Of a stretch of DNA of 64,000 nucleotides, positions 1 through 9,962 are shown one piece after another; position 1 is the stretch's first letter, and every line of letters starts with the position of its first letter. The stretch comes from Malus domestica (taxonomy: Eukaryota; Streptophyta; Magnoliopsida; Rosales; Rosaceae), in NCBI RefSeq assembly GCF_042453785.1, contig NC_091674.1, positions 30,391,501 to 30,455,500 on the forward strand, in the 5' to 3' direction. Under the pieces are notes generated by a model. That model was not told where the DNA came from. It saw only the letters and a list, made by a program, of their open reading frames with translations, and ran no database searches. Position numbers and translations under genes: made by a program.

Positions 1-1577
1 TCCTACTCTGCTACTTGACGCTATGAAAAGACAAAGTAAAACAATTAAAATTTAGGAAACGTGAAAAGCATTGGAAAGTAAGACAAACTGGTTGTCTTTT
101 TCTGATTGTTGAGAAAGTCTTTGTTTGTCCTTTCTCCCTTGTCTCCCTCCTTCGCCCCCTTCCTATTCGCCTGATTCCTTCCATCTTTGATCGTCCTTCT
201 GCGTATGTCTGACTTTTACATTCAAAGATGTTGTCTGCACTAGGGATGGGCAATGGTTATGCGGGCAGGTAACCGCGGTTAATTTACCCATAACCATTTA
301 TACTCATACCTGCATAGCCGTTTACCCGTTGGGTAATTGCCTAAACGGTTATACTCATACCCATAACCGTTTATAAACGATTAAACATATTCATAACCGT
401 ATACTCATTTAACCGTAACCGTTTAATACCCGTTTACCCATTTATCCTTTTTAACCCCCTTATCTTTTTTTGTTTTATCATTACCCTTTTTTCACATGTC
501 TACATGTTTTTTAACAACTTGAAAATTAAAAAAAAAATTGTCATAATTTTTTTTTTGACAATTAAACACCAGTATAGGTACATTCATCATACATTTCCAT
601 ATTTTAATTTTTTTAAGTCCTTATACCATTCCAATAATTGAAATAATAGTTTATGGACGATATTTTTAATTGTTACCAATGAAGGTAAATATAATATTTG
701 CTAAGTATTATTGGGTTACAAAAATTGTTTAGAAGACATTTCTGTCAAAGCATTTTTGTCAATTTCACGGTTACCCGCAAGAAATTTAAATTAATTTAGC
801 CAATTCCTTGATGATGAGAATCATCATTCTTGTAGTAGTGTTATTAAGAGAATGACCGATGAATGCCTTGCTAATTTATTAGATGCTAAGTATTATTGGA
901 TAGAGAACATGGTTTGTGTTAGTTTTACATATATAAAATAAATGGATAAACGGTTATCCGTTTATAACCGTGGTTAATACCCATAACCGCCTATTTAAAT
1001 TTCACGGGTAACTGGTTATACCCATAACCGTTTATTTAACTAAACGGTTACCTATAACCGTAACCGTTTAATTTAAATGGGCAGGTAACCGCGGTTACCT
1101 ATAACCAATGGGTATTTGTCCATCCCTAGTCTGCACCACCATATCCAAAATGTTGCTGCTAAACTTGTCCATGTCGAAACTAAAATATTGCCCAGCGTGG
1201 GGCATTCTATGTTATATGCTGCCTATAGTTCTTGGAATATAAGATATATGCATATTTGGGAACGTTACATTAATTGTTGGTAGATTAAAAGGTCTCTACT
1301 TTTTTCAAACCAATGATGCATAATAAAACTTTGCTAGGTCAAAGATTAGCAAGATATGAACAGGGGTTGTCCAATAGTTGAGAACGAATTCGAGGTCTAT
1401 ATTTCACATGGCACGTTCTAGGTTTGATTCTTAATGTTGTTGAATCACACGGTGATGGCCAGACAAAGTTGAAATGTCTTTATGGGTCTTCCTGAAAAGA
1501 TGGATTACCGTGACGAAACAACCTACTGGTCCGCAAGGGTAGATGAGTTCTTATTAATAATGTCAAGTTTACATTAT
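1..1577 (-). repeat. Upstream spacer of a SABATH gene beyond the left edge, split by a hAT MITE
   Basis: 1-240 and 1129-1577 match, in order, the spacers upstream of the other SABATH copies (closest to 46575-47190). Shared landmarks are the tract around 60-130, the 'attgcccagcg' tract near 1190 and the 'aagatatgaacagg' tract near 1350. This is the 5' flank of a minus-strand gene whose coding part lies left of the window. Similarity stops at 1577, where a rearrangement begins. No ORF here looks real. Confidence 0.8.
241..1128. mobile_element. Non-autonomous hAT element (888 bp)
   Basis: The ends are perfect inverted repeats of 13 bp, tagggatgggcaa and ttgtccatcccta, the hAT-type terminus. An 8-bp target duplication GTCTGCAC flanks it at 233-240 and 1129-1136. 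The paralogous spacer at 46738-46747 carries the single uninterrupted site, so the ends are certain. Subterminal zones of about 200 bp on each side are packed with repeats of taaccgttta in both orientations, the expected transposase-binding type of subterminal repeat. There is no transposase ORF, so it would move only with help from an autonomous hAT. Confidence 0.93.
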
Positions 1578-1598
1578 GTCAAAGATTAGCAAGATATG

Positions 1599-2097
1599 TG
1601 TAACACCCACCCCCTAGTTATAAAAATATATGTATGTAATTACCCCAAAATGTTTTAAATATATCATTTTGGTCCTATTTTGACTACCAATCAGAAATTA
1701 GAGCTTTGGATTCCTTTTCTTTTTCAACTGCCACGTGGCAGCTCCCCCTTCACGTCTCTCTCCTTCTTGGCTCTCTCTTATCTCTCTTCTCTCCCTCTCT
1801 TCACTAAATCGCACAAACACCCACACACTGAGACGCACGCGTACGCGAGGAAGAACCATCACCCATCATCATCTCGTCCTGTTCTCTCTCCCTCTCGTTT
1901 CCGCGAACCCAGAAAACCGGAAAGGAACTTCGGCGAGATTTTTGTATTTTCCGGTTAGGTAAGCCTCAAATCCCTCTGTTTCGTCCTTGAATCTTGTGAG
2001 AATGGGTTCTAATTGAGTTTCTATGTGTGATTGTGGAGGTTTTAGGACGAAATCGAACGCGGGTGTAAGCACACCCATTTCCGGCTAACCGGAAATG
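1599..2097 (+). other. Foreign segment, probably a truncated gypsy-type LTR
   Basis: This segment replaces most of a SABATH gene. It starts tgtaacaccc, the usual start of many plant gypsy LTRs, then has CT-rich stretches (1740-1800) and a splice-donor-like 'ggttaggtaagcc' near 1955. It ends in a hairpin (2071-2102) directly joined to SABATH exon 2. No matching second LTR, no target duplication and no convincing ORF were found. Calling it an LTR rests only on its first bases and general look. Confidence 0.4.
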
Positions 2098-2410
2098 GGT
2101 GTTAGAAGATAACAATACGTCTATGTCGAGCTTTTCTGCAACTGCCTTGCTTAAACGTTCCTTAGCAGCATCCACATATCCTTTCTGCAAGGATATACGA
2201 AATACAAAATCATTGTTCCTTAGTTTATTCTGAATTTCGTATGCAAAGAGATCAAGGACTTCGATACAAGTGCGCATCACAAAATAAGAAATTTTGAAAT
2301 GAATTCATATAAACCTGCAAAGTTGAGTTGTTGGCATAGTTGTTGGGGCCATGTCCACCTTTCATTGGATACGCTTCGGAGAACTTACTGGTTTCCTCGA
2401 CTGCAGCCAT
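2098..2410 (-). pseudogene. SABATH methyltransferase remnant: exon 1 and part of exon 2
   Basis: Exon 1 (2315-2410) gives 32 codons beginning MAAVEETSKF and ends CAG|GT. Exon 2 starts at 2184 after a CAG acceptor and is cut after 29 codons at the SSNT just before the SAM-binding loop. The rest of the gene and its 3' flank are gone, replaced by the segment at 1599-2097. Two changes hit the conserved exon-1 motif: GGDGPNSYANNS of the sister copies reads GGHGPNNYANNS here. It cannot encode a methyltransferase. Confidence 0.88.
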
Positions 2411-3196
2411 CTCTCTCTTTCTCTATGTTGCTCTGTTGTGTGTATCATGTGTTGTATCATGAGGTTCATCATTCTTATATCTGCATTTCGGTCGTTCCTA
2501 CTCTACTACCTGACACTATCAAAAGACAATGTAAAACAATTAATTAGGAAACTTGAAAAGCATTGGAATGTAAGACAAACTGGTGGTCTTTTTCTGATTG
2601 TTAAGAAAGACTTTGTTTGTCCTTCTCCCTTGTCTCACTCCTTCGCCCCCTTCCTATTCGCTTGATTCCTTCCGTCTTTGATCGTCCTTCTCCATATGTC
2701 TGACTTTTACATTCAAAGGTGCTGGCTGCACTCCCATATACAAAATGCTGCTGCTAAACTTGTCCTTGTCGAAACTAAAAGATTGCCCAGCGCGGGGCTG
2801 TCTATGTTATATAGCTGCAGCCTGCCTATAGTTCTTGGATTATAAGATATATATGTATATTTGGGAACGTTTCAATAATTGTTGGTAAAGTAAAAGGTCT
2901 CTACTTTTTCCAAACCAATGATGCAGAAAACTTTGGTAGGTCAAAGATTAGCAAATATGAACAACAATGGGGTGGCCCACTGATTGGGAACAAATTTCAA
3001 GTCCGTATTTCGAATAGCAAATTTTGGATTTGATTCATGGTATTGGTGAATCATATGATGGTGGTCAGGAAATATCTCTGTGAGTCTTTCTGGCCCCCAA
3101 AAAGGTGGATTGCCGTGACGAAACCACCCGTTGGTCCACGAGGGTAGAGGTGTCGCATTAATAATGTAGAGTTTACATTCTACAAAGGTTCGAGCA
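2411..3196 (-). repeat. SABATH spacer, left part (continues at 23113)
   Basis: Upstream flank of the truncated SABATH copy, closely similar to 49081-49865 and 33547-34210. It stops at 3196 where Copia element A is inserted, and the unit resumes at 23113. ORFs here on the plus strand are antisense shadows of exon 1 and flank. Confidence 0.85.
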
Positions 3197-3684
3197 TGTT
3201 GAGGAAAAACTTAGAGTACACAAGAGACAACACAAGTAAACAAATTACTTGTATTACACACACAAAGTATTACAACACAAACTCTTAAGGACACACTTGA
3301 GAAGCTATTACACTCACTCACTTTCTAGAGACAAACTCTAGACCACTCACACTCCTCACAAGACTATTCTTGCTTCTCACTCTCACTTGGTTGCCTTCTT
3401 CTTCTTGGCTACAAACTTACAACACCACACCCATATTTATAGGGCATGTTTGTCGACTTATACATTCACTAGAATTTTCTAGTGTATTGATCATGCACAC
3501 TTTTCCATCTCTTTTGCTAAACCGACTTACCTAGTCGGTGAGATTGAGTTCTTCCAATTTCAGCCAATATGTTTCTAGATTCTACCACAAACAAAAACAG
3601 TTTATATGTTCTTAAGCATAAGGCGGTGGACTTGACTATACCACTAATTGCTGCACTTTGATAGAGTTTTCTAGCATATCACTT
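3197..3684 (-). repeat. 3' LTR of Copia A, distal part
   Basis: Matches 22489-22997 of the 5' LTR apart from a 19-bp gap after 3218 and a 3-bp gain near 3400. It is cut at 3684 by element B, with CACTT duplicated at 3680-3684 and 19474-19478. It keeps the TATA box (3434-3441) and one GAAttTTC motif (3472-3479). Confidence 0.92.
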
Positions 3685-4052
3685 TGTTGATGCACAAAAC
3701 CGGAGGTCTTGGAACAACATAAATCTGACCGTGAATCTGCAAGAAAGTAAATAACACAAGATGTATCATGGTTCACCCCAATGTTTGGGCTACGTCCACA
3801 CTGATATTGTATTTCTCTGAGAGGATTGTAAGGGAGAGAGCCTTTGTAATGAGAGGATGAGAGTTTGAGGGTGAGGGGGCTTCAGGCCTAAGGATTAGCC
3901 TCTCCTAATGAGGAGAGTGAATAGTCATTTTATAGAATAAGGGCTCATCACTTATTACATATTTGCCCATTCCTTTATTACATAATTACATTTAAATCCC
4001 CCGAGTATTTATACGAGATCTAAATACGGAGACCCTAAGTATGGTACAAATA
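3685..4052 (-). repeat. 3' LTR of element B
   Basis: Aligns along its length with 19108-19473, with scattered substitutions. Its outer end reads acaaata where the partner ends acaaaca, so one terminal dinucleotide has decayed. Confidence 0.88.
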
Positions 4053-4261
4053 GTAGTCCCCCAAGTCTTCAATTAAGAGAGTCTTTTGGCTGGAGACTTG
4101 AAATTCAGTCCATGTGTGGGCCGAAGTAACTAGATGTCGTCTAGGACTGATACTCGATATGAGGCGGTGCTCAATCTGAAATGATGTTCAACTAGAAGTA
4201 GCACATGTTGCGAGGCTGCTCTGCTTGTGGCTTATGTTGCCTTGGTTGGCTCGGCTTGTGG
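4053..4261 (-). other. Element B internal, 3' end
   Basis: Polypurine-like tract next to the LTR, followed by non-coding sequence with no recognisable gene. Confidence 0.6.
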
Positions 4262-4600
4262 CATTGAAGGTGAGGGAGTCCCTTTTATAGAATAAGGACT
4301 CGTTCCTCAATACATAAGTGATGGGTTAGGAGTGATGCATGCGACGAGGCGGTTGCTCAGCTGGTGACGATTCTCTCTAATGAAAGTGAGGGAGTCCCTT
4401 TTATAAAATAAGGGCTCGCTCCTCAATACATAAACGATGGGTTGGAGTTGATGCTTTCTAATGATGGTGAGGGAGTCCCTTTTATAAAATGAGGGCTCGC
4501 TCCTCAATACATAAGTGATGGGTGCTTTCTAATGAAAGTGAGGGAGTCCCTTTTATAGAATAAGGGCTCGCTCCTCAGTACATAAATAATGGGCTAAGTC
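4262..4600 (-). repeat. Tandem array of LTR core-promoter segments
   Basis: Four degenerate units of about 60-120 bp, centred near 4285, 4405, 4485 and 4560. Each carries 'gagtcccttttata', which reads TATAAAAGGGACTC on the minus strand, and then 'gctcctcaatacata'. The same segment occurs once in each LTR of element B (near 3930 and 19350). The array therefore multiplies the TATA region of the LTR inside the element. Confidence 0.75.
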
Positions 4601-4769
4601 CCCCAAGTATTTTTCATGAGGCCTAGTTAAGGCCCAATATATGGTACTTAATGTAGTCCCCCAAGTCTTCGGTCAATAGAGTATGTGGGCTAGAGACTTC
4701 AAATTAAATCCATGTATGGGCCGAAGTGGCGGTTGTTCGGAGGCGGTATTTGTATACCTTGCACTGAAG

Positions 4770-4890
4770 CTTTGTAGGTGAAGCTTTTGCAAGTGAAGCT
4801 TTTGAAGTTGGAGCTCTGTAAATGAAGCTTTTGAAGCTGGAGCTCTGTAAATGAAGCTTTTGAAGCTAAAGCTCTATAAATGAAGCTTTT
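4770..4890. repeat. Short tandem repeat, about 29 bp, HindIII-like core
   Basis: Units built on 'gctctgtaaatgaagctttt' repeat about four times with drift. Part of element B; no coding sense. Confidence 0.75.
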
Positions 4891-4897
4891 GAAGCTG

Positions 4898-5085
4898 ATT
4901 GATATGAGTGATGCTCATGAATGTTTATGTTGATTGACGTGAGTGATGCTCATGGATGTTGATATGAGTAATGCTCATGAATGTTGACATGAATGATGCT
5001 CATGAATGTTTATGTATGATTGTCATGAGTGATGCTCATGAATGTTTATGTATAAATGACATGAGTGATGCTCATGTATAATTTT
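4898..5085. repeat. Tandem repeat with core catgagtgatgctcatg
   Basis: Six imperfect units of about 25-35 bp around the near-palindrome gagtgatgctcatgaatg. Part of the 3' side of element B. Confidence 0.75.
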
Positions 5086-5126
5086 GGAGTACTGGACGTA
5101 CTTTTGATCACCTAGTAGGTGATAAT

Positions 5127-7511
5127 TGACACGCCCCGACCCTGATATTCCCCGAATACCAGGATAGACACGTGCTGGCCGACACCCGAGGGTGACGAAA
5201 GCCATTAATTGATACAAAAGCTAAGAATAAGAAATAAATAAGGGTTAGAAATTTGAAATACAATGAGTTAAAAGTTTTAGGAACGTGCTCAGAGCATACA
5301 ACTAAACCTAATCATTAAAAAGAATTAAGATAAAATTTAATAAATAAAGGAATGGGTCCTACATCGAGATGATCCGAAGATGCTGCTGCGGAAGTGCCTT
5401 CATGCCAGGATTAGGTGCCTTGATTCTAAGTCCTGAATGGGGCCGCAAAACAACGGTGAGTGGACCAAGTTTATATATATCATAATAATAAAACAATTAT
5501 CAAGATACTAACCCACACAGTTTATATAATGAAAACTACTAGCATAATAAATGATGGATTTAATAAAAATCCTAGCATGCCAAAAATATCTCAAAAGCCA
5601 TATCGCGGAATATCATCGCGTAAAACCAAAGCATGAATCGTCTCACAGATCGTCTCGTAAATGCGGTGTGCTGCTAGTAAGATCATCGAATAAACATAAC
5701 TCCCGGCCCAATGCCTGCACCTAAGTCTCTGTGCCCGTAGCCAGAGATAACTCCCTCCTGGCCCAATGCCTGTCACCGTGTCCCTCAGCCTTTCACTAGG
5801 GATTATTTCTCCCGGCCTAACTGCCAACACCAGATCCTTGCCCCAGGCGGCATGGTGTCTACTAGGTACGCACAAATAGTTACGCATCTCATAAATAACC
5901 ACTTCATAGCATAGATACCGATCATCGTCTACACTATAAAGAGGGGTTCAAAAACATGTTCTAGCATCCTATCGTCATCTGTCAGATAGTCTACCAGTTC
6001 ATGATTTTTATAGAAAATACGATATATTAAAATATAGCTCAAAATAGGCTAACAATTTATTTCCTCGTCAAAACACAAGACGAAAATCAATATATTAAAT
6101 CAACAAGCTTCACATAAATCAAATCATAAATCCATAGGCATGCTAATCATTTATGCAATTAAATTATCAAATCATGTAATTTTAGAAGGGGTCAACTCAC
6201 AGTACTTAGTTGCCAAAAGCTGCGCCACTAGCGAAGACGGAAACGTCACAATAATTGCCCCTAAGCACATAAAGAGTCCAATAAATAAAACTATATAATA
6301 GCAATTGAATTTGGGAAAACGGACATTGGAAACGGATTCAGAACGTCGAATTACCCTAAGAAGAGTCCCGGACGAAAACCCGAAAAGTCAACCCTAAAGT
6401 CAACATTGACCGGAGGTCAACGGTCAATTTAGGTCTAACGGGTTTTAGGCTTGAAATCCGGATTAGGGTTTAGGTTAAATAGGATTAGGATTTATTGGGT
6501 TTTGGATTTTCTAAGGTTTTTGGGTTAAAAGGGTTTTAGGGTGAAAAGGCTTTAGGGTGAAGAAATGGGGTTTGGGCCTAAACCCAAACACACACACACA
6601 CACACACACACCACAAACACACACACACACACACCCACACACGGGCTGCACATGCAGTGCACAGCCCACACAACACACACACACACACACACACAAGCCG
6701 GCCCTAAGGCCTTTGGGTTTTTAAAAACAAATAAACAAAAACAAAAAGGATGCGGGCTGGGGTTTTGGGCTATAAGATATAACCGGCTTAAGGCCCGTGG
6801 GGTTTTCTAAAGGGCCTGAGAGGCCTGGTTTTGCCGAAGAAGAAGGCCGGAGATTCGGCCGGAAAACCACCCAACTTTAAACGACTATAACTTTGTCACT
6901 ATGCAACGAAATCAAGCGAGACAAAAATGAAAGTTCTATCCCTTGAAGAGACGAAGAGAATGATACCTCACACGACGTCTAACTCGCCGTGGTTTGGCCG
7001 GAAAATGCCTCGAAAGCCTCGGAGGTCGTCGGAAACGGGGTAAAATTCAAATGAGTATAACTTCTTCAATACTCAACGAAATTGAGTGAAACAAAAAGGA
7101 AAGTTGTAGTACTCAGGGAGACGAAGAGATTGATACCTTGCACGCCAGCCAAATCGCTGTGTTTTGGCCGGAAATGACCTCGAAAGGGGCGGTGCTCGCT
7201 GGAGGTTCCTTTTCTCTGCTTTCACCAATCTCGCTGCGATGGAAGAGAGACTAGAGCAATGCTTGATGATGATGATGTTCTCGAGTAGAGTAGCTGCAGG
7301 TGGTTATGGTGGTGGGTGTTCACGGTGATAGAGAGGGAGAGAGAGGTGAGAGAGGTATACGGAAAAGGGAAGAAGAAGAGGAAGAAAGAGAACTGGGATA
7401 GGAGAAAGGGAGATCGGGAAACAAAAAATAAATAAAACAAGGTGAGCCCCACGGGCTCACCAATTAAGGCTTTAAAACAATTTTTAAATAAAATGGGGTT
7501 GGGGTGTTTCA
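5127..7511 (-). mobile_element. Solo LTR D of a Ty3/gypsy family (2385 bp)
   Basis: Ends TGACACGCCCC...GGGTGTTTCA, with a 5-bp duplication ATAAT at 5122-5126 and 7512-7516. There is no second LTR or internal region, as left by LTR-LTR recombination. About 250 bp (6900-7150) are clearly homologous to 56290-56540 in the LTR of element E, for example both contain gccgtggtttggccggaaa and gagtataacttcttcaata. D is thus a diverged member of the same family. It holds an (AC)n tract at 6586-6700. Confidence 0.85.
6586..6700. repeat. (AC)n microsatellite, interrupted
   Basis: Runs of ca repeats at about 6588-6650 and 6664-6695, separated by a short GC-rich stretch. ORFs here on either strand are artefacts of the repeat. 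Confidence 0.9.
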
Positions 7512-7715
7512 ATAATAGCGGCAAACTGCCGAATAATTTTGGAGTACTGGCCGTACTTTTAATCATCTGGTTGGTGATAATAGCGGTAGGGTGCTGAATA
7601 ATTTTGGAGTATTGGGCGTACTTTTGATCACCTGGTTGGTTGTAATAGTGGCAAGCTACCGAATAATTTTTTGTAGTACTAGACGTACTTTTGATCACCT
7701 GGTTGGTGATAATAG
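7512..7715. repeat. Tandem repeat of about 70 bp in element B, split by solo LTR D
   Basis: Three units share 'aataattttggagtactgg' and 'cgtacttttgatcacctgg', starting near 7533, 7600 and 7664. A fourth unit lies at about 5083-5126 on the other side of D. Removing D and one ATAAT rejoins the array. Confidence 0.8.
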
Positions 7716-8143
7716 AGAGTCTAGCTCTTTTGGGCATATGAGCATTCGCCATCCACATAATGTTCCAGCCCATTACTTTGGGCTTGTTTTTTTTTTATTT
7801 TTTTTTTATTATTTTATTTTTTATTACCCTTTGATGGGGTTTATACAGATGTCTCCGAAAGATAAGAAAAGTAAATTACATCATTAAAAAATAAATCTGA
7901 TCATCTACTCAATGGGTCATATGCCATCACCATCACAATTATGTCTGCTTTTTTTTTATCTTCTTTTGCTTTTTTTTTTTTTTTTTTTTTTTTGCTTTTG
8001 TTTTCCACCGCACTCTCTCTGTCTCTTCACCTGGCAAACATAAGGAATCGTAATAATAGGAAACTTATCTTTTGCTTTTCTTCTTCTCTTTCCTTTATTC
8101 CCCTTTTGCTTTCTCAGAAAATGATTTGCTACCACCATGTAAA
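7716..8143 (-). other. Element B internal, AT-rich part
   Basis: T-rich low-complexity stretches (7790-7830 and 7945-7995) with no recognised gene. On the minus strand this continues the sense direction of the captured chimera beyond the Copia C insertion. A further captured piece is possible but not recognised. Confidence 0.5.
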
Positions 8144-9948
8144 TGTTGGAAATGTGCCCTAAAGCCAATCATGTGATGATACTTTACGGACATTTCACAT
8201 GTTAAACTAATCTAGTTTTACATATAAAGGGCATACATTATTGTTTGAGCCGTCTCATATAAATGTTATATGCTTAAACAATAAAGTCCAAGGAATTTGT
8301 GATTGGGAGAATGTAATCTAATGAAGTTAGATTCTTGAGACCATTCTTTCGTAGACACATCCTAAACGTTCCTGATCATAGGATTGCCAATTGGGCATTG
8401 ACAGTCCGTCAAGATCGGTACGTACTATGTCTTCTCTCAGGGAGAGTGATTAGTCTCTAGTCATTGGTGTGTGTGACATCAAAACAAGTACGGTAGGTGC
8501 TCAATAGAGAATGAGTTCACTGAACGCGATCAACGAAGAGTTCTCATATTCCATGTCACATGAGAACTCATGGTTGGGATAATGCAAAGTAGTCCTTTGA
8601 CCTGAGGCATCATAGTTGTCTTGTGGTTAAGACCTTGATCTTTGATTATGTCAAAGTCATCCCACCAGGAGGGTGTCCACGGCATCGTTGGGGTCAAGCC
8701 GCTTAGCTATGGAGACAAGTGAATGCGCAACAAGGGATCTCTAACCTTCAAACCGTTTGAAGGAGAATACTCTCTGATATGATTTGAATCTCTGGCCAGA
8801 GTATGAATGAGATTTGGGAATGCGTTCCTAATCACATTCAAGGTAATCATATAAGCACAAGACACACATTGGATAGTAGACATGAGAAAATAAACTATCA
8901 AACCAAACAATGTGGTCAAGAGTATTAGATTAGAGAAGGACCGTATTGCATTTGTAATCCCAGACTGAATAGGTTCTCCACCTCTTCTGATTAGCTTGGG
9001 TAACCATGACATACGGCTAGGTGTCACTCATGGTTTGTGGAAGCCCTAAACGTGTGTAATCACTAAAGGGAGAATTGAAAATAGTTTCAATTCACAATCG
9101 ATGTAAAATGGTTTTAATCGCCCACTACCTCGCTAAAAGGAACCTAATGGATCGTACACCGTGTAAGGTAGAGATGGACGAAATAAATGAAATGAGTAAG
9201 ATTAATTGAATGGTTTAATTATTTATGGCAAGGATTAATTAATATGTTAATTAATCAAACGAATAAGTTCGTTAAAGACCACGGGATAGTTTTGGACCTT
9301 AAGGCCCAATGGGCTTCGAACGTCAAGCCCATTAACTTAAGTTGTATGACAATTTAATGAATAAAGATTCATTAAAGCCCAAAAATCCCTAAATGGCCGG
9401 CCATAAGGAATGAATTAGGGTTTTGGTTATTTAGGTCACTTAAAGAAGTGACTATATAAATGACTTTATAGCCAAATATTCATTAAGTGAAATAAGGGTT
9501 TATTTTTGGGGAAAATGGGTGAGAATTGTCTCTCCATTTTCTCTCTAAAGAGGCCAACACCTTGGAGGTGATTAGCTAGTCATCTAATCCTCCAAGGTCA
9601 CTCATTCATCATCCAATCTCTCCTTGGTGTAGAGACTTAGAGGTTCTCAATTTTGGGAACTTGGAGAACCTATTCTTCCATCCAAATCCATGGATCTAAG
9701 AAGCAAGGAATGAAGGCCCTATCTCTTTGGGTGATTAGCCTTTGCTTATGCAAAGAGGAATCTACAAAGGTAAATTTCAACTCACTTTGTTTTTGAGTTG
9801 ATTATTGGTTCACCAATCTACTAGGCTTTGAATTTCATGGTAATGTTTTGTTTTTGAGTGCATACAAGCATGATTCCGCCTTTAATTGTTAATTGCATGC
9901 TATATGATGTTGCTCAAATGAACATGTTTTCCCAAAAGATTTCCTTCA
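8144..9948 (+). repeat. 5' LTR of Copia C
   Basis: 1805 bp. The ORF of 106 codons on its minus strand is repeated identically in the other LTR and is not a gene; it only shows how alike the LTRs are. Confidence 0.93.
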
Positions 9949-9962
9949 AGTGGTATCAGAGC

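Noticed and set aside
1680-1962. Two overlapping plus-strand ORFs (92 and 75 codons) that could be a small gene
   Set aside because: Low-complexity CT-rich translation without family match, in a likely LTR fragment.
4262-5085. Possible CRISPR-like array because of regular repeats
   Set aside because: Repeats are degenerate, units follow each other without unique spacers of constant size, and the setting is a plant LTR element.
6511-6810. ORFs rich in Cys-Val or His-Thr around the (AC)n tract
   Set aside because: Pure microsatellite translation.
8707-9027. ORF of 106 codons on the minus strand, repeated identically at 16528-16848
   Set aside because: It lies inside the two LTRs of Copia C. 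Identity reflects LTR duplication, and the protein has no recognisable domain.
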